Shown here piece by piece: positions 58,401 through 63,849 of a stretch of 64,000 nucleotides of DNA. Origin of the DNA: Eledone cirrhosa. Lineage: Eukaryota > Mollusca > Cephalopoda > Octopoda > Eledonidae. The notes below the pieces were generated by a model. It saw only the letters and a program-made list of their open reading frames with translations, searched no databases and had not been told where the DNA came from. Numbering within the stretch: position 1 is the stretch's first letter; the number at the start of each line of letters is the position of its first letter. The position numbers were made by a program, and so were the translations under genes. The stretch is from contig OZ024742.1 in NCBI GenBank assembly GCA_964016885.1, forward strand, positions 117,653,823 to 117,717,822. The letters are read 5' to 3'.

Positions 58401-58825
58401 ATCGGTAGAGGGTCAGACGCCATGCTTTGCAGCAAAGAGTTACGGCCCTTTATGGTCTGAGTTCAAATCCCGCCAAGGTTAACTTTGCCTTTCATCCTTA
58501 TGGGGTCGATAAAATAAAGTATCAGTAATGTACTGGGTAATTGCTGGCCTTGTGCCAAAAGTAGAAACAATTATTTTCTGTGTGATTATATTATATATTT
58601 TCTACAAGTTGGATTTGTCAATATGTATGTTTTTATTATTAATAATTTTTTTTTTTTTTTTTTTTTTTTACAGTTCTGGAATATCGTATGGATTTCCAGT
58701 TGAAAGAAAGCAGTTTTGAGAACAGTTACATATCTGCACTAACTTCACACACTGCCTATTGGTCAAACCAAGATGTAGCTTTTTTCATTCTAACCCATGT
58801 CTTTCCTAACATTCAAACATGTTAG
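26886..58825 (+). CDS. DDHD1: DDHD1-like phospholipase A1 gene, whole coding span (14-15 exons)
   Basis: This gene encodes an intracellular phosphatidic-acid-preferring phospholipase A1 of the DDHD family, which in other animals acts in the cytosol and at membranes to make lysophospholipids. I assembled exons at 26886-27489, 30786-30953, 32901-33029, 35025-35163, 38905-39020, 43637-43743, 45114-45225, 46735-46811, (49927-49947), 52410-52477, 53083-53158, 53878-54033, 56928-57162, 57278-57418 and 58674-58825. All introns are GT/AG and the phases join without a break, giving 766 residues with the microexon or 759 without. The order is acidic N-terminus, WWE-like segment, V-V-H-G-I-G-Q, lipase motif A-H-S-L-G (Ser about 457), coiled coil and DDHD domain. 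Vertebrate DDHD1 is about 900 residues; the difference lies mainly in the N-terminus and in linkers. The family match is from recognition of conserved blocks, not a search. Confidence 0.95.
28363..28417. repeat. (TA)n microsatellite, intron 1
   Basis: About 27 TA units abutting the Penelope-like repeat copy B. Confidence 0.95.
28420..28745 (-). repeat. Penelope-like terminal repeat, copy B (in intron 1)
   Basis: This is a copy of the repeat at 8.76-9.09 kb. The tttaggtttgttggttcacc segment (28423-28530) is in + orientation while the hammerhead-bearing segment (28555-28720) is in - orientation, so the two parts are rearranged compared with copy A. A (TA)n tract precedes it. Confidence 0.5.
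28608..28665 (-). ncRNA. Candidate type I hammerhead ribozyme (family 2, copy B)
   Basis: Same repeat as the copy at 8.98 kb, on the minus strand inside intron 1 of the DDHD1-like gene. Stem I ATAC/GTAT and the core CTGATGA (complement of 28655-28661) and GAAA (complement of 28620-28623) are kept. Stem II is better paired than in copy A (ACCGG with CCGGT), but stem III is TGTTCG, with one G-C pair and a wobble. It is antisense to the host transcript. Confidence 0.5.
29470..30110 (+). pseudogene. LINE RT and C-terminal fragments, intron 1
   Basis: [18 protein letters not shown] is an RT palm block (29,615). After a deletion, [16 protein letters not shown] and V-I-K-A-D-L-A-Q-L (29,965-30,045) form the C-terminus. 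Same family as 42.45-43.59 kb. Confidence 0.65.
30180..30480 (-). repeat. LINE/SINE-tail mosaic, intron 1
   Basis: Tandem-like pieces cccagtccacac-gt-aagtggtcgtg followed by antisense LINE tail remnants. No frame of note. Confidence 0.35.
30786..30953 (+). CDS. DDHD1: DDHD1-like exon 2
   Basis: Residues 202-257. The acceptor is a T-rich tract ending in gaag at 30785, and the donor is cag|gtaaga. Phase is 1 on both sides. The peptide contains [17 protein letters not shown], the counterpart of the R-G-Q-W-F-x-D-G-T-W-x-P-L-E-E-E block of DDHD-family proteins, followed by S-E-H-L-G-K-F. The open frame around it runs 30752-31015 but its ends are intronic. Confidence 0.93.
31020..31270 (+). repeat. 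Tail-type cephalopod repeat, intron 2
   Basis: Contains catcatcatcaaagcttaat, ccatgcttgcatggtttaga and tagctggatgcccttcctgt, immediately after exon 2's donor. Confidence 0.6.
31689..31872 (+). mobile_element. tRNA-derived SINE (short form), intron 2
   Basis: Full-length copy starting ggcagtatcggtagagcgtt and ending ccaaaagtagaaacaattat. Same subfamily as the copies at 16.1 and 56.2 kb. It is in host transcript orientation. Confidence 0.88.
32901..33029 (+). CDS. DDHD1: DDHD1-like exon 3
   Basis: Residues 258-300. The acceptor is tttcttgcag at 32900 and the donor is aaaa|gtaagt at 33030. Phase is 1 on both sides. It contains [10 protein letters not shown] and [18 protein letters not shown], which fit the N-terminal beta-rich part of DDHD1 upstream of the lipase core. 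This exon is too short and too phased to appear as a long open frame. Confidence 0.92.
33917..34461 (+). repeat. 20-bp-unit minisatellite, intron 3
   Basis: About 26 units of a 20-mer like cagtggctatgacatcacat, more diverged at both edges (cagtggttatgacaccatgt). One frame is open through part of it (34,089-34,298), which is an artefact of the unit's lack of stops. Confidence 0.93.
35025..35163 (+). CDS. DDHD1: DDHD1-like exon 4 (start of lipase core)
   Basis: Residues 301-346. The acceptor is ttttctgcag at 35024. Two donors give the required phase 2: cg|gtgtaa at 35153 and ga|gtacgt at 35164. I chose the second because its product keeps the spacing seen in family members between G-Q-K-M-D and the L-R-E-T helix, and because it is the better donor match. 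It carries [14 protein letters not shown], the first strand and oxyanion-region motif of the alpha/beta hydrolase fold. Confidence 0.9.
35238..35930 (-). pseudogene. LINE RT C-terminal fragment, intron 4, antisense
   Basis: Minus frames contain [25 protein letters not shown] and further M-C-N-V-T-V-Y-E-K. These are the zinc-knuckle and V-D-S-F-C-Y-L-G blocks of the same LINE family as at 42.5 kb. Confidence 0.6.
37070..37420 (+). repeat. 'tgtttagcccc' repeat, intron 4
   Basis: Starts ttgttgtttagccccagatc and ends near gcaggtcgactgtcca. Best preserved of five copies of this family in the window. Confidence 0.55.
38905..39020 (+). CDS. DDHD1: DDHD1-like exon 5
   Basis: Residues 347-385. The acceptor is ttctgtgtag at 38904 and the donor is ggtg|gtaggt at 39021. 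It enters in phase 2 and leaves in phase 1. It contains [11 protein letters not shown] and [17 protein letters not shown], the latter a hallmark block of the family just before the D-T-V-x-x-I-T-P stretch. Confidence 0.92.
39060..39390 (+). pseudogene. LINE C-terminal fragment, intron 5
   Basis: The + strand reads [11 protein letters not shown] and Y-W-Y-G-H-A-M-Y-M, then an ending with the 'cccatgtaagcatggaaaaacggacg' tail. Starts about 40 bases after exon 5's donor. Confidence 0.55.
39850..40060 (+). repeat. 'tgtttagcccc' repeat, intron 5
   Basis: Begins gttgtcgtttagcaccaggt; contains ccatgatcac and gattatgtaggttatgattt-like blocks shared with the other copies. Followed by a 38-bp tandem duplication (tagtctataaaagagtttga twice, 40,052-40,106). 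Confidence 0.5.
40378..40606 (+). mobile_element. Old diverged SINE (long form), intron 5
   Basis: Contains ggctggcagaattggtagag, gatttcaaatcctgctttga, aataaagtaccagtcaagta and gttgatttaatcaacttttc in the expected order. The central part has a local duplication around ctgcagtt. Confidence 0.65.
41830..42005 (+). pseudogene. LINE 3' end scrap, intron 5
   Basis: Contains [15 protein letters not shown] and the cccatgcaagcatgt tail with a gatgatgatga end. Confidence 0.5.
42015..42270 (+). mobile_element. Two old SINE fragments, intron 5
   Basis: Two adjacent heads: gcaaggtaaattggcagaag (42,015) with aatacagtaccaatccagta, then ggactggcagagttgataga (42,168) with cagttcaaatcttgtcatgt. Both are degraded. 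Confidence 0.5.
42450..43590 (+). pseudogene. LINE ORF2 C-terminus with zinc knuckle, intron 5
   Basis: Best preserved LINE tail here. A frame from about 42,466 to 42,850 has C-S-V-C-R-K-S-V-G...[14 protein letters not shown]...C-S-C-C (C/H cluster) and [10 protein letters not shown]. After a frame change, [20 protein letters not shown] and G-S-E-I-W-A-L follow. A C-run of 18 (43,284) and the gatgatgatga 3' end follow. Confidence 0.75.
43637..43743 (+). CDS. DDHD1: DDHD1-like exon 6
   Basis: Residues 386-421. The acceptor is tttattatcag at 43636 and the donor is gag|gtaagt at 43744. It ends in phase 0. It contains [15 protein letters not shown] and [16 protein letters not shown], among the most strongly conserved blocks of the DDHD1/DDHD2/SEC23IP family. 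Confidence 0.95.
43780..43945 (+). mobile_element. Old SINE fragment, intron 6
   Basis: The head gattggcagaattgttaaaa and the body gacgtcaactttgccattca and gaatgattta-atgactttat are recognisable but diverged. Confidence 0.5.
44525..44905 (+). repeat. Degenerate TG-rich minisatellite, intron 6
   Basis: tgtgtgcttgtgtttgtata and similar phrases repeat in variable order. Ends with a G-run of 16. Overlapping Cys/Val/Tyr-rich frames on + and - are artefacts. Confidence 0.85.
45114..45225 (+). CDS. DDHD1: DDHD1-like exon 7 (catalytic serine)
   Basis: Residues 422-458. The acceptor is ttcttttag at 45113 and the donor is cttgg|gtaag. It contains [13 protein letters not shown] and [12 protein letters not shown]. 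The serine at about residue 457 is the expected nucleophile. The motif is A-H-S-L-G rather than the canonical G-x-S-x-G; to my knowledge vertebrate DDHD1 has S-H-S-L-G, so a non-glycine first position is normal for this family. Confidence 0.95.
45830..46150 (+). repeat. Unclassified repeat shared with 61.1 kb
   Basis: About 200 bases (gctgacttatcaaccctagc, catgtgacctgaaccaacaa, ctgatggtaatgcagagtta) recur at 61,110-61,290 in the same orientation. No coding features recognised. Confidence 0.55.
46735..46811 (+). CDS. DDHD1: DDHD1-like exon 8
   Basis: Residues 459-484. The acceptor is cccctcatag at 46734 and the donor is atc|gtaagt at 46812. It enters in phase 1 and ends in phase 0. It reads [19 protein letters not shown], directly continuing the lipase motif of the previous exon as in other family members. 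Confidence 0.93.
46970..47650 (-). pseudogene. LINE RT C-terminal half, intron 8, antisense
   Basis: Minus frames: [21 protein letters not shown], and G-I-Q-L-D-Q-L-E near the end. Fits the thumb/connector and tail of an animal LINE RT. Related to the fragment at 1.4 kb. Confidence 0.65.
48300..48780 (+). repeat. Tail-type cephalopod repeats, intron 8
   Basis: Two or more diverged pieces: catcataagctttaatatct with ctagctggggttggatgggt, and further ttggcatggtttctacagct with aacaccagccactttac. No coding potential. Confidence 0.45.
48930..49400 (+). pseudogene. LINE RT palm fragment and zinc-knuckle scrap, intron 8
   Basis: The + strand reads [19 protein letters not shown] and [10 protein letters not shown] (RT fingers/palm). 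Then an internal deletion leads to [12 protein letters not shown]. The SINE at 49,405 is inserted in or next to it. Confidence 0.65.
49405..49616 (-). mobile_element. tRNA-derived SINE (long form), intron 8, antisense
   Basis: Reverse-complement copy with the long-form block tcgattaaatcgacccgagt. Flanks share ctataggtaat-at (about 14 bp), a target duplication. Confidence 0.87.
49927..49947 (+). CDS. DDHD1: Candidate 21-nt microexon of the DDHD1-like gene
   Basis: This 21-base segment encodes K-Q-Y-M-E-I-I in phase 0 between exons that both have phase 0 borders. It has a good acceptor (tgttatttcag) and a consensus donor (gtaagt). It would extend the variable linker after Y-D-Q-F-V-A-S-L-I. 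Both inclusion and skipping keep the frame, so it may be alternatively spliced. The motif is short enough to occur by chance; transcript support is lacking here. Confidence 0.5.
50971..51004. repeat. (TGG)n microsatellite, intron 9
   Basis: Eleven TGG units. Confidence 0.95.
51700..52310 (-). pseudogene. LINE C-terminal fragment, intron 9, antisense
   Basis: The reverse complement carries the cccatacaaacatgg tail, then degenerate W-Y-G-Y-V and V-D-S-F blocks as at 35.2 kb. Ends about 100 bases before the next exon. Confidence 0.5.
52410..52477 (+). CDS. DDHD1: DDHD1-like exon 9/10 (coiled-coil linker)
   Basis: Residues 492-513 (counting the microexon). The acceptor is aatatccag at 52409 and the donor is gcaag|gtaggc. 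It begins in phase 0 and ends in phase 2. It encodes the charged stretch [14 protein letters not shown], corresponding to the variable helical linker between lipase core and DDHD domain. Confidence 0.85.
52690..52900 (+). pseudogene. LINE endonuclease start fragment, intron 10
   Basis: [12 protein letters not shown], then a stop, then E-V-L-A-A-L...D-K-M-E-G. This is the first strand and helix of a LINE endonuclease. Confidence 0.55.
53083..53158 (+). CDS. DDHD1: DDHD1-like exon 10/11
   Basis: Residues 514-539. The acceptor is a T-run ending ttttcag at 53082 and the donor is agg|gtaatc at 53159. It encodes [14 protein letters not shown], a short coiled coil, then S-L-K-F-R, which leads into the V-E-N start of the DDHD domain. 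Confidence 0.88.
53370..53600 (+). pseudogene. LINE C-terminal scrap, intron 11
   Basis: Degenerate Y-G-N-E-T-W-A-L and N-V-R-K-L-E blocks on the + strand (tggtaatgaaacatgggcat at 53,410). Confidence 0.45.
53878..54033 (+). CDS. DDHD1: DDHD1-like exon 11/12 (DDHD domain start)
   Basis: Residues 540-591. The acceptor is tttatcatttag at 53877 and the donor is att|gtaagt at 54034. Phase is 0 on both sides. It contains [19 protein letters not shown], the G-S-P-L block of the DDHD domain, and [11 protein letters not shown], which carries one of the conserved aspartates of the domain. Confidence 0.95.
54062..54357 (+). mobile_element. Two tandem SINEs: full long form plus a 3'-end fragment, intron 12
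   Basis: A full copy from attggcagtatcggtagagc to about 54,280 is followed at once by a 5'-truncated copy (54,283-54,357: ggggtctataaaataaagtt to gccaaaagtataaacaatta). The second is a short-form tail that landed next to or within the first. Confidence 0.82.
54890..56000 (+). pseudogene. Degenerate LINE RT, intron 12
   Basis: Near 55,400 the + strand shows [14 protein letters not shown] (the RT 'A-F-D-R-V' block with D changed to N) and later the C-terminal region related to 13.7-14.1 kb (actggaaagtc, gcattgaa). A shorter related piece is at 57,880-58,200. Confidence 0.55.
56242..56424 (+). mobile_element. tRNA-derived SINE (short form), intron 12
   Basis: Full-length copy flanked by attatttgtatttgtttgg on both sides (about 56,218-56,236 and 56,422-56,440). 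This perfect target duplication of about 19 bp indicates a young insertion. Confidence 0.9.
56928..57162 (+). CDS. DDHD1: DDHD1-like exon 12/13
   Basis: Residues 592-669. The acceptor is tctatttttag at 56927 and the donor is ttgg|gtaagt. It starts with [20 protein letters not shown], a conserved DDHD-domain block, followed by a low-complexity Ser/Glu-rich insertion that is variable in the family. Confidence 0.93.
57278..57418 (+). CDS. DDHD1: DDHD1-like exon 13/14
   Basis: Residues 670-716. It is separated from the previous exon by the shortest intron (115 bases). The acceptor is ctctctctag at 57277 and the donor is a|gtatgt at 57419. It encodes a charged, poorly conserved part of the DDHD domain ([12 protein letters not shown]) and ends in phase 1. 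Confidence 0.85.
58388..58570 (+). mobile_element. tRNA-derived SINE (short form), intron 14
   Basis: Full-length copy flanked by attattttctgtgt on both sides (58,367 and 58,571). It lies about 100 bases upstream of the last exon's acceptor. Confidence 0.9.
58674..58825 (+). CDS. DDHD1: DDHD1-like last exon (DDHD domain end, stop)
   Basis: Residues 717-766 and TAG at 58823-58825. The acceptor follows a T-run of about 22 bases (tttacag at 58673). It reads [11 protein letters not shown], then [20 protein letters not shown]. This matches the end of DDHD domains and contains a His and an Asp of the set the domain is named for. The tail is short ([10 protein letters not shown]). Confidence 0.94.
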
Positions 58826-59110
58826 CATTGCAAAAATAATAAATATCAAGGACAATGATATTGGTTTATTTTTCCGGTTATTTTTTTTAACATTAATTAC
58901 TACAATTGTGAATATGTATTCGTTTTTTTCATCACCTTTTTTTATAATTATTTACTCTGAGTTTTTTTTTTCAATTTTTTTTTGTTTTTTCTATAACATG
59001 GTTCTATAAAAGAAAAAGTAATTTTTTTTTGTGTTTGTTCACATTATTGTAAAAGAAAGAAGAGTAACGATTATAATATTTGGAATAAATAAATCTAATG
59101 ACTGTAAAAT
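58826..59110 (+). promoter_or_regulatory. 3' UTR and candidate poly(A) signal of the DDHD1-like gene
   Basis: This T-rich stretch follows the stop. AATAAA at 59084-59089 is the first canonical poly(A) signal downstream, suggesting an end near 59105-59110. Cephalopod 3' UTRs can be long, so later sites are possible. Confidence 0.45.
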
Positions 59111-59974
59111 TCATGTAGCCACTAGATATAATGTTTTGATATAATGTTTAACTTTGACTATAGTCAATATTTTAGAATGATTTTTCACCTTATGAGATCA
59201 GCATATGATAAAGTTTATAAATGTATGTTTATATTTATATACATAAATACGTTATTTTTTGGGAAGTGAGGGTCCAATATCTTGCATATACACATACCTA
59301 TTATGAGATTTTTGTATTTGTAGAGAAAATATTTATGTGGGTGTGTGTAGTTATGGTTTTGAGCATATATCCAGAGTTTTTTTTCTAAAATACTTCTTCA
59401 GTTCTAGATACACTATTCATCACCATCATCAACTTCATGTCCCCTTTTCCATGGACTGAATGAGATATTGTTACGGCAGTTTTTTTTCTGCAGCCAGATA
59501 CCATTCCCAATGTCACCCTCATAATTCATTTTATACATGATATGTAACTGGCCTTTTTTAAATAGTGTTGATATGAAGACATTTGTGGTAACAAACATAA
59601 ATATACACACACACACATACAGAGATGAATATGGGTAGCATTGCTGCTGAAAAAATGTATTTTTCTGTAACAAAACAGAACAAAAAATTTATTTTTCTCT
59701 ATTTCCCTCTGTGAATATATCACAGTTGCCAGTATGTTCTGAGAATGTCAGACAGCACTGTTTCAATATTTATTAATCTTTCATCAGTGACACTCACTCA
59801 AAATGTACTGGCATGAAATAGATTATTTTGGCAGAGAAGCTACCCATATGTTTATTGTATATAAACATACATATGTTTTCATATATACCTCAGTTATGCT
59901 CATACACTGTCTTAGTGCTACCACCAATTATATATATATATATATATATATTATTTATATTAAGAGGTTGACTT

Positions 59975-60345
59975 AACTCTGAATTACCAGCAATTTCAAA
60001 ATGAAAACATGTCTGTTTTGATCAGATACATTGGTCAGTTTTCCTGGTGATTGACATCGTAGGTTGCTGCAGTATATGCAGTCTTTCGTGGAAGCAGAGT
60101 TGACAGTTGCTTCCTCGAGGTAATATGGGGTTCTTTGTCTAGAATGCGCCATTTTATACTTGGTCATGGAGCCTCCATATGAAATTTGACAGAGTGGTAG
60201 AGTTCTGCCTGTTTCTGTACCTAAACAAGTGTTCATGCAGGGTAAATTTACCATTGAATTCATTGGCTGTTAGGCCTGTATAATTCCTCTGGAAGCCGTT
60301 TGGTGGTTCTTTGATAGGCAGGATACATCTACAAGACATTTGGTA
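59975..60345 (-). pseudogene. GIY-YIG endonuclease C-terminus of a Penelope-like element
   Basis: The minus frame at 60154-60339 reads Y-T-G-L-T-A-N-E-F-N-G-K-F then RYRNRQNSTTLSNFIWRLHD. This fits the Y-x-G-L-T-x-x-x-F-K-x-R...H...T-x-L-S-x-x-I-W-x-L-K pattern of the GIY-YIG domain that ends the polyprotein of Penelope-like elements. In the overlapping frame, K-W-R-I-L and Q-S-P-G-K-L-T-N-V-S-D-Q-N-R-H continue the same family tail. Frame changes and missing upstream RT make it a dead fragment. Confidence 0.6.
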
Positions 60346-61109
60346 GATTTTGGAGTTTGTGTGTGTGCGGCCTTTTTTCTGCTATAGCATGCAGGAGTAG
60401 CTGAACTTAATGTTGTGTAAGTTGAAAATCTTGTGGTACTTATGGTTATATGAAGCTTTTAGCTGTATTTTAACCCCATAGACACATCGAACAGCAAGAC
60501 CCATCCTTTTTTTTTACCTAGTATTAATTGTCGTGCAACAGTAGTAACTTTCTGGAATTTGGAATTATTATGATATCCAAGTCACTGGTTCAAAATCTAG
60601 GGTTTTCAGTTGGAGAGATTTCAATGTGGATGGATAAAAGTCCATGATCTTGAATGGAGTGAGTCTGTTGGCTATTTTATTCTCATTGTTGTGAAATCAA
60701 CTGATGACAGCATTGAGGGAGTCTCATTGGACAAAGCTAGTTGTCTTTTTGATTTCAGAGTTGATACCATCGAGGATACACTTACTAAGTATGCCTATTT
60801 CACTCTTAAGGAGACTAATCAACCTGCGCTTAGGGTTGAAAAAAAATTTTGTTTGTGATCCTCCAGTAACCTATAATATCCATCAAGAAAACTGACCTAA
60901 AGTTTTGCTGCTGCCAAAGAAATGTCTTTGTAGGCACCTTCATACTACTGGCCTCAGACACCCTTTACAGCTCATGTATGTGTGAGGCAGACAGCTCAAA
61001 TCAGCATGTACATCATGAAAACACCTACACGAGACCCACCAACAGCATCAGATACACAAAGCAGAAGAACTACCAGACATTAATGCTACAGGGTGCCCAT
61101 GCATAAATA
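60346..61109. other. No recognisable gene
   Basis: A + frame at 60,610-60,858 (82 codons) lacks family resemblance. The stretch may be decayed Penelope-like body, given the fragment next to it. Confidence 0.45.
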
Positions 61110-61290
61110 CACTGGATGTTGCTTATTTATCAATGCTACCATGTGACCTGAATCAACCAATGGAAACTCCTAAGTGCATGGCTCCAAACTCTGTTCTCTA
61201 TTTTATTTTACTTTTATCCAATGCATCTGATGAGATAGATGTATTTCCATCTTAAATCTACTGGTAATGCACAATTAAGTTAATCTGTTA
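61110..61290 (+). repeat. Unclassified repeat shared with 45.9 kb
   Basis: Second copy (catgtgacctgaatcaacca, ctactggtaatgcacaatta). Followed by (CA)n/(GT)n microsatellite. Confidence 0.55.
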
Positions 61291-62147
61291 ATATAAATAC
61301 TCTCAACACACACACATATGTGTGTGTGTGTGTGTGTGTATGTGTTAATTGTGTATCGGGTTTAGAATAAATATACTGTATCTCTGCATTCCGTAAGTCA
61401 GGAATCGGCATGGAAAAGTTGATGTAATAACGGTCATGAGGAGGTGAACATATATATATATATATATATAAATGTATGTGCATGTAAATATACATATATA
61501 TATGTATATAAACATACATATGCACACACATTTACACTCTCACATGTGTATCAAATCTTAGAACACTGGTTTCTTCACATGTGTATCAAATCTTAGCACA
61601 CTGGTTTCTCTCTTTTTCACTGTTTTCCATATTCTTCCCTTTTCATTATTACATCATTTCCATTTAGATGTCTATTTAATATTTATGTATTTGCCTAGTG
61701 CTTGTCTCTGTTTTTGTTGACATATCTCTGCATTTGTTTCTTTTTCTTTTTTTATTGCAAGACAAAATGACCAGAATGTTCAATATGAATACAGAGATAT
61801 ACAATTGTATTTTAATAAATGTATCAATCAGCAACTTTATACATCAAAATAAATGTGACCATTACTTGTCTAATAACCTGGCAAAGAATATACTTATAGT
61901 TTTGTGGATGTTCATTTTCTAATTTCTATGTACAAAGTGGAAACAAACACAGACAACTCCTATCTATATATAGATATATATTGGTGGTGATTTAAATACA
62001 ATTTCTTATTCACTCTTTACCATCTCAAGAAGAGTGAAGCCAAAACATTTATATATCAACTCTTTCTCATTTCTTTTGTGTGTTAAACTAATATTCTAAA
62101 TTCGCACCATATTCCATTTTGTTGTTTGTTTGTCTCTTCTCTTCTTC

Positions 62148-62152
<5 letters not shown>

Positions 62153-62184
<32 letters not shown>
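62153..62184. repeat. (GT)n microsatellite
   Basis: About 16 GT units. Confidence 0.95.
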
Positions 62185-62187
<3 letters not shown>

Positions 62188-62522
62188 AGCATAAAAACAC
62201 TGTCTTGCAGGTAGCATAATTGTCTTCTTACATAGCTGTTTGTATATTGTGATAAAGAAACAAACATAGATAGAAAAGAGAGAGAGAAAGAAAGAAAGAA
62301 GTAGACATGTATAGGCCAATGGATAGATAGAGAGATGAACAGATAGATAGATAGATTGTGTACTCATAGATTACTTAATAATCTATATTTTGCAGAAAGT
62401 ATAGATAACGATTATGTTGATAAATATTAAAAAAAAAAAATGTTCTTTCTCCCTCATGGAAACTACCAAACGTGTTTCATCTTAAAATGGATTACCAAAC
62501 TTTATTTATTATAAAAGACATC

Positions 62523-62553
<31 letters not shown>

Positions 62554-62766
62554 AGTTATATAAACAGTTATTTATAAGAAAGTTAATTGAATAAGATATA
62601 CAGACAACTGTGTGTGTGTGTGTTCTTTGCATTATTTCAATAATATCACATGTATAAAAATCATTGTATTCGTTTGCTAGTTTTAGACATTTCTAGGACA
62701 TTTTAAACCTGATGGAGACCATCTTCTCTCCAAGTCTGAACAAAGCCAATTTCTTCCAGGGAAGAG

Positions 62767-63100
62767 GAGGCACATGGCTTAGTGGTTGGAGCATTGTGCT
62801 TGCAATTGAAAGGTTGTGAGTTCAATTCTCAGACCGGCTCATGTGTTGTTTCCTTGGCAAGACACTTTATTTCACATTGCTCCAGTTTACTCAGCTGTAG
62901 AAATGAGATGATAGGACTGGGGTCCATATCATTCCACTGCAAAGTGGTCGTGGAGGTGCTATGGCAAAAAAGCACCCAGCACTCACTGTAAATGAGGTTG
63001 GTGTTAGGAAGGGCATCCAGCTGTAGAAATCAAGCCAGAATCAGTTCCCATCCCACCCTTGCAAGCAGGGAAAAGCGGACGTAAAATGAAATGATGATGA
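62767..63100 (+). mobile_element. Second tRNA-derived SINE family
   Basis: The head ggcttagtggttggagcatt (A box) and ggttgtgagttcaattctca (B box) are tRNA-like. The body ends in the 'gggcatccagctgtagaaat...cggacgtaaaatga' repeat that is found without a head at 36.0, 43.4, 46.2, 48.3 and 50.5 kb. This copy shows that those pieces are tails of a tRNA-derived element. Confidence 0.75.
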
Positions 63101-63124
63101 AGGAGAGAGCTCAATAGAGAAGTG

Positions 63125-63240
63125 AGGAAGAATTGACATCAGTACTGTACTGGTACTTTATTATCAACCAGGCAAAGTTGACCTCAGCACGATTTGAACT
63201 CAGAGCTAGAATGAATACTCCCTAGTATTCGATCTAATGT
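63125..63240 (-). mobile_element. Old SINE fragment
   Basis: Reverse complement of the SINE body (gtactggtactttattatca, gttgacctcagcacgatttg). Confidence 0.5.
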
Positions 63241-63350
63241 TCTTAACTAATTTGAATTAGTAAGGCCATTATTCAATTTTTCCATCAAATCAGTTTAAGC
63301 TTGACCATCCTATCCTATAATAATATCTCTTCCTCTCTCATATATATATA

Positions 63351-63556
63351 GGAAAAAGTATGACCCCGGCGGCAGAGCTCAAGCCGTTTCGACGGCTATT
63401 TCTGGACTATCAGAAATAGCCGTCGAAACGGCTTGAGCTCTAGGAAAAAGTATGACCCCGACGGCAGAGCTAAAGCCGTTTCGATGGCTATTTCTGATAG
63501 TCCAGAAATAGCCGTCGAAACGGCTTGAGCTCTGCCGTCGGGGTCATACATTTTCC
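63351..63556. repeat. Two adjacent hairpins with mirror-image loops
   Basis: The first hairpin has perfect 30-nt arms 63375-63404 and 63411-63440 (loop gactat). The second has 54-nt arms 63443-63496 and 63503-63556 (loop atagtc, three mismatches). Both use gagctcaagccgtttcgacg. The loops are reverse complements, so the second unit's core is inverted relative to the first, while the leader ggaaaaagtatgaccccg is repeated directly. Confidence 0.92.
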
Positions 63557-63756
63557 TATTTCCCACTCTACTACCCTAAGTATTGAGTACTCTGGTGCGT
63601 TATGGTCCATCTGGTTCCTTACCACAATTCCTTTGTTATATATATATATATATTCATATGTATATAGCAAGAATTTAGGAAAAGCAATGTTTATATTGAA
63701 ATAGATAAATGAAATTTTTTCACATCTCACCTGTTTACTTTTGTGCTGAATGTAAC

Positions 63757-63849
63757 AGATGTTACAGGAGATGATGGTATATGGAATCCTCGAACAGAAA
63801 GAGTTAATGTCCCTGTCCTAGTTATATTTTCATGGATGGCATTCCATTA
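63757..63849 (+). other. Possible exon fragment of an unknown gene
   Basis: After an acceptor-like tgctgaatgtaacag at 63,760 a short frame reads D-V-T-G-D-D-G-I-W-N-P-R-T-E-R, then V-N-V-P-V-L-V-I-F-S-W-M and a stop. It looks protein-like and may belong to a gene continuing to the right, but no donor or homolog is evident. Confidence 0.2.

Noticed and set aside
60610..60858. 82-codon + strand gene
   Set aside because: No family resemblance, no splice context, and it lies antisense to a Penelope-like fragment region.
61215..61260. CTGATGAG near 61,228 as a hammerhead
   Set aside because: No GAAA at a suitable distance and no pairing flanks.
63470..63540. Hammerhead in the double hairpin (tctgatagtcc...gtcgaaacgg)
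   Set aside because: The core reads CTGATAG rather than CTGANGA, and the supposed stems are better explained by the simple long hairpin.
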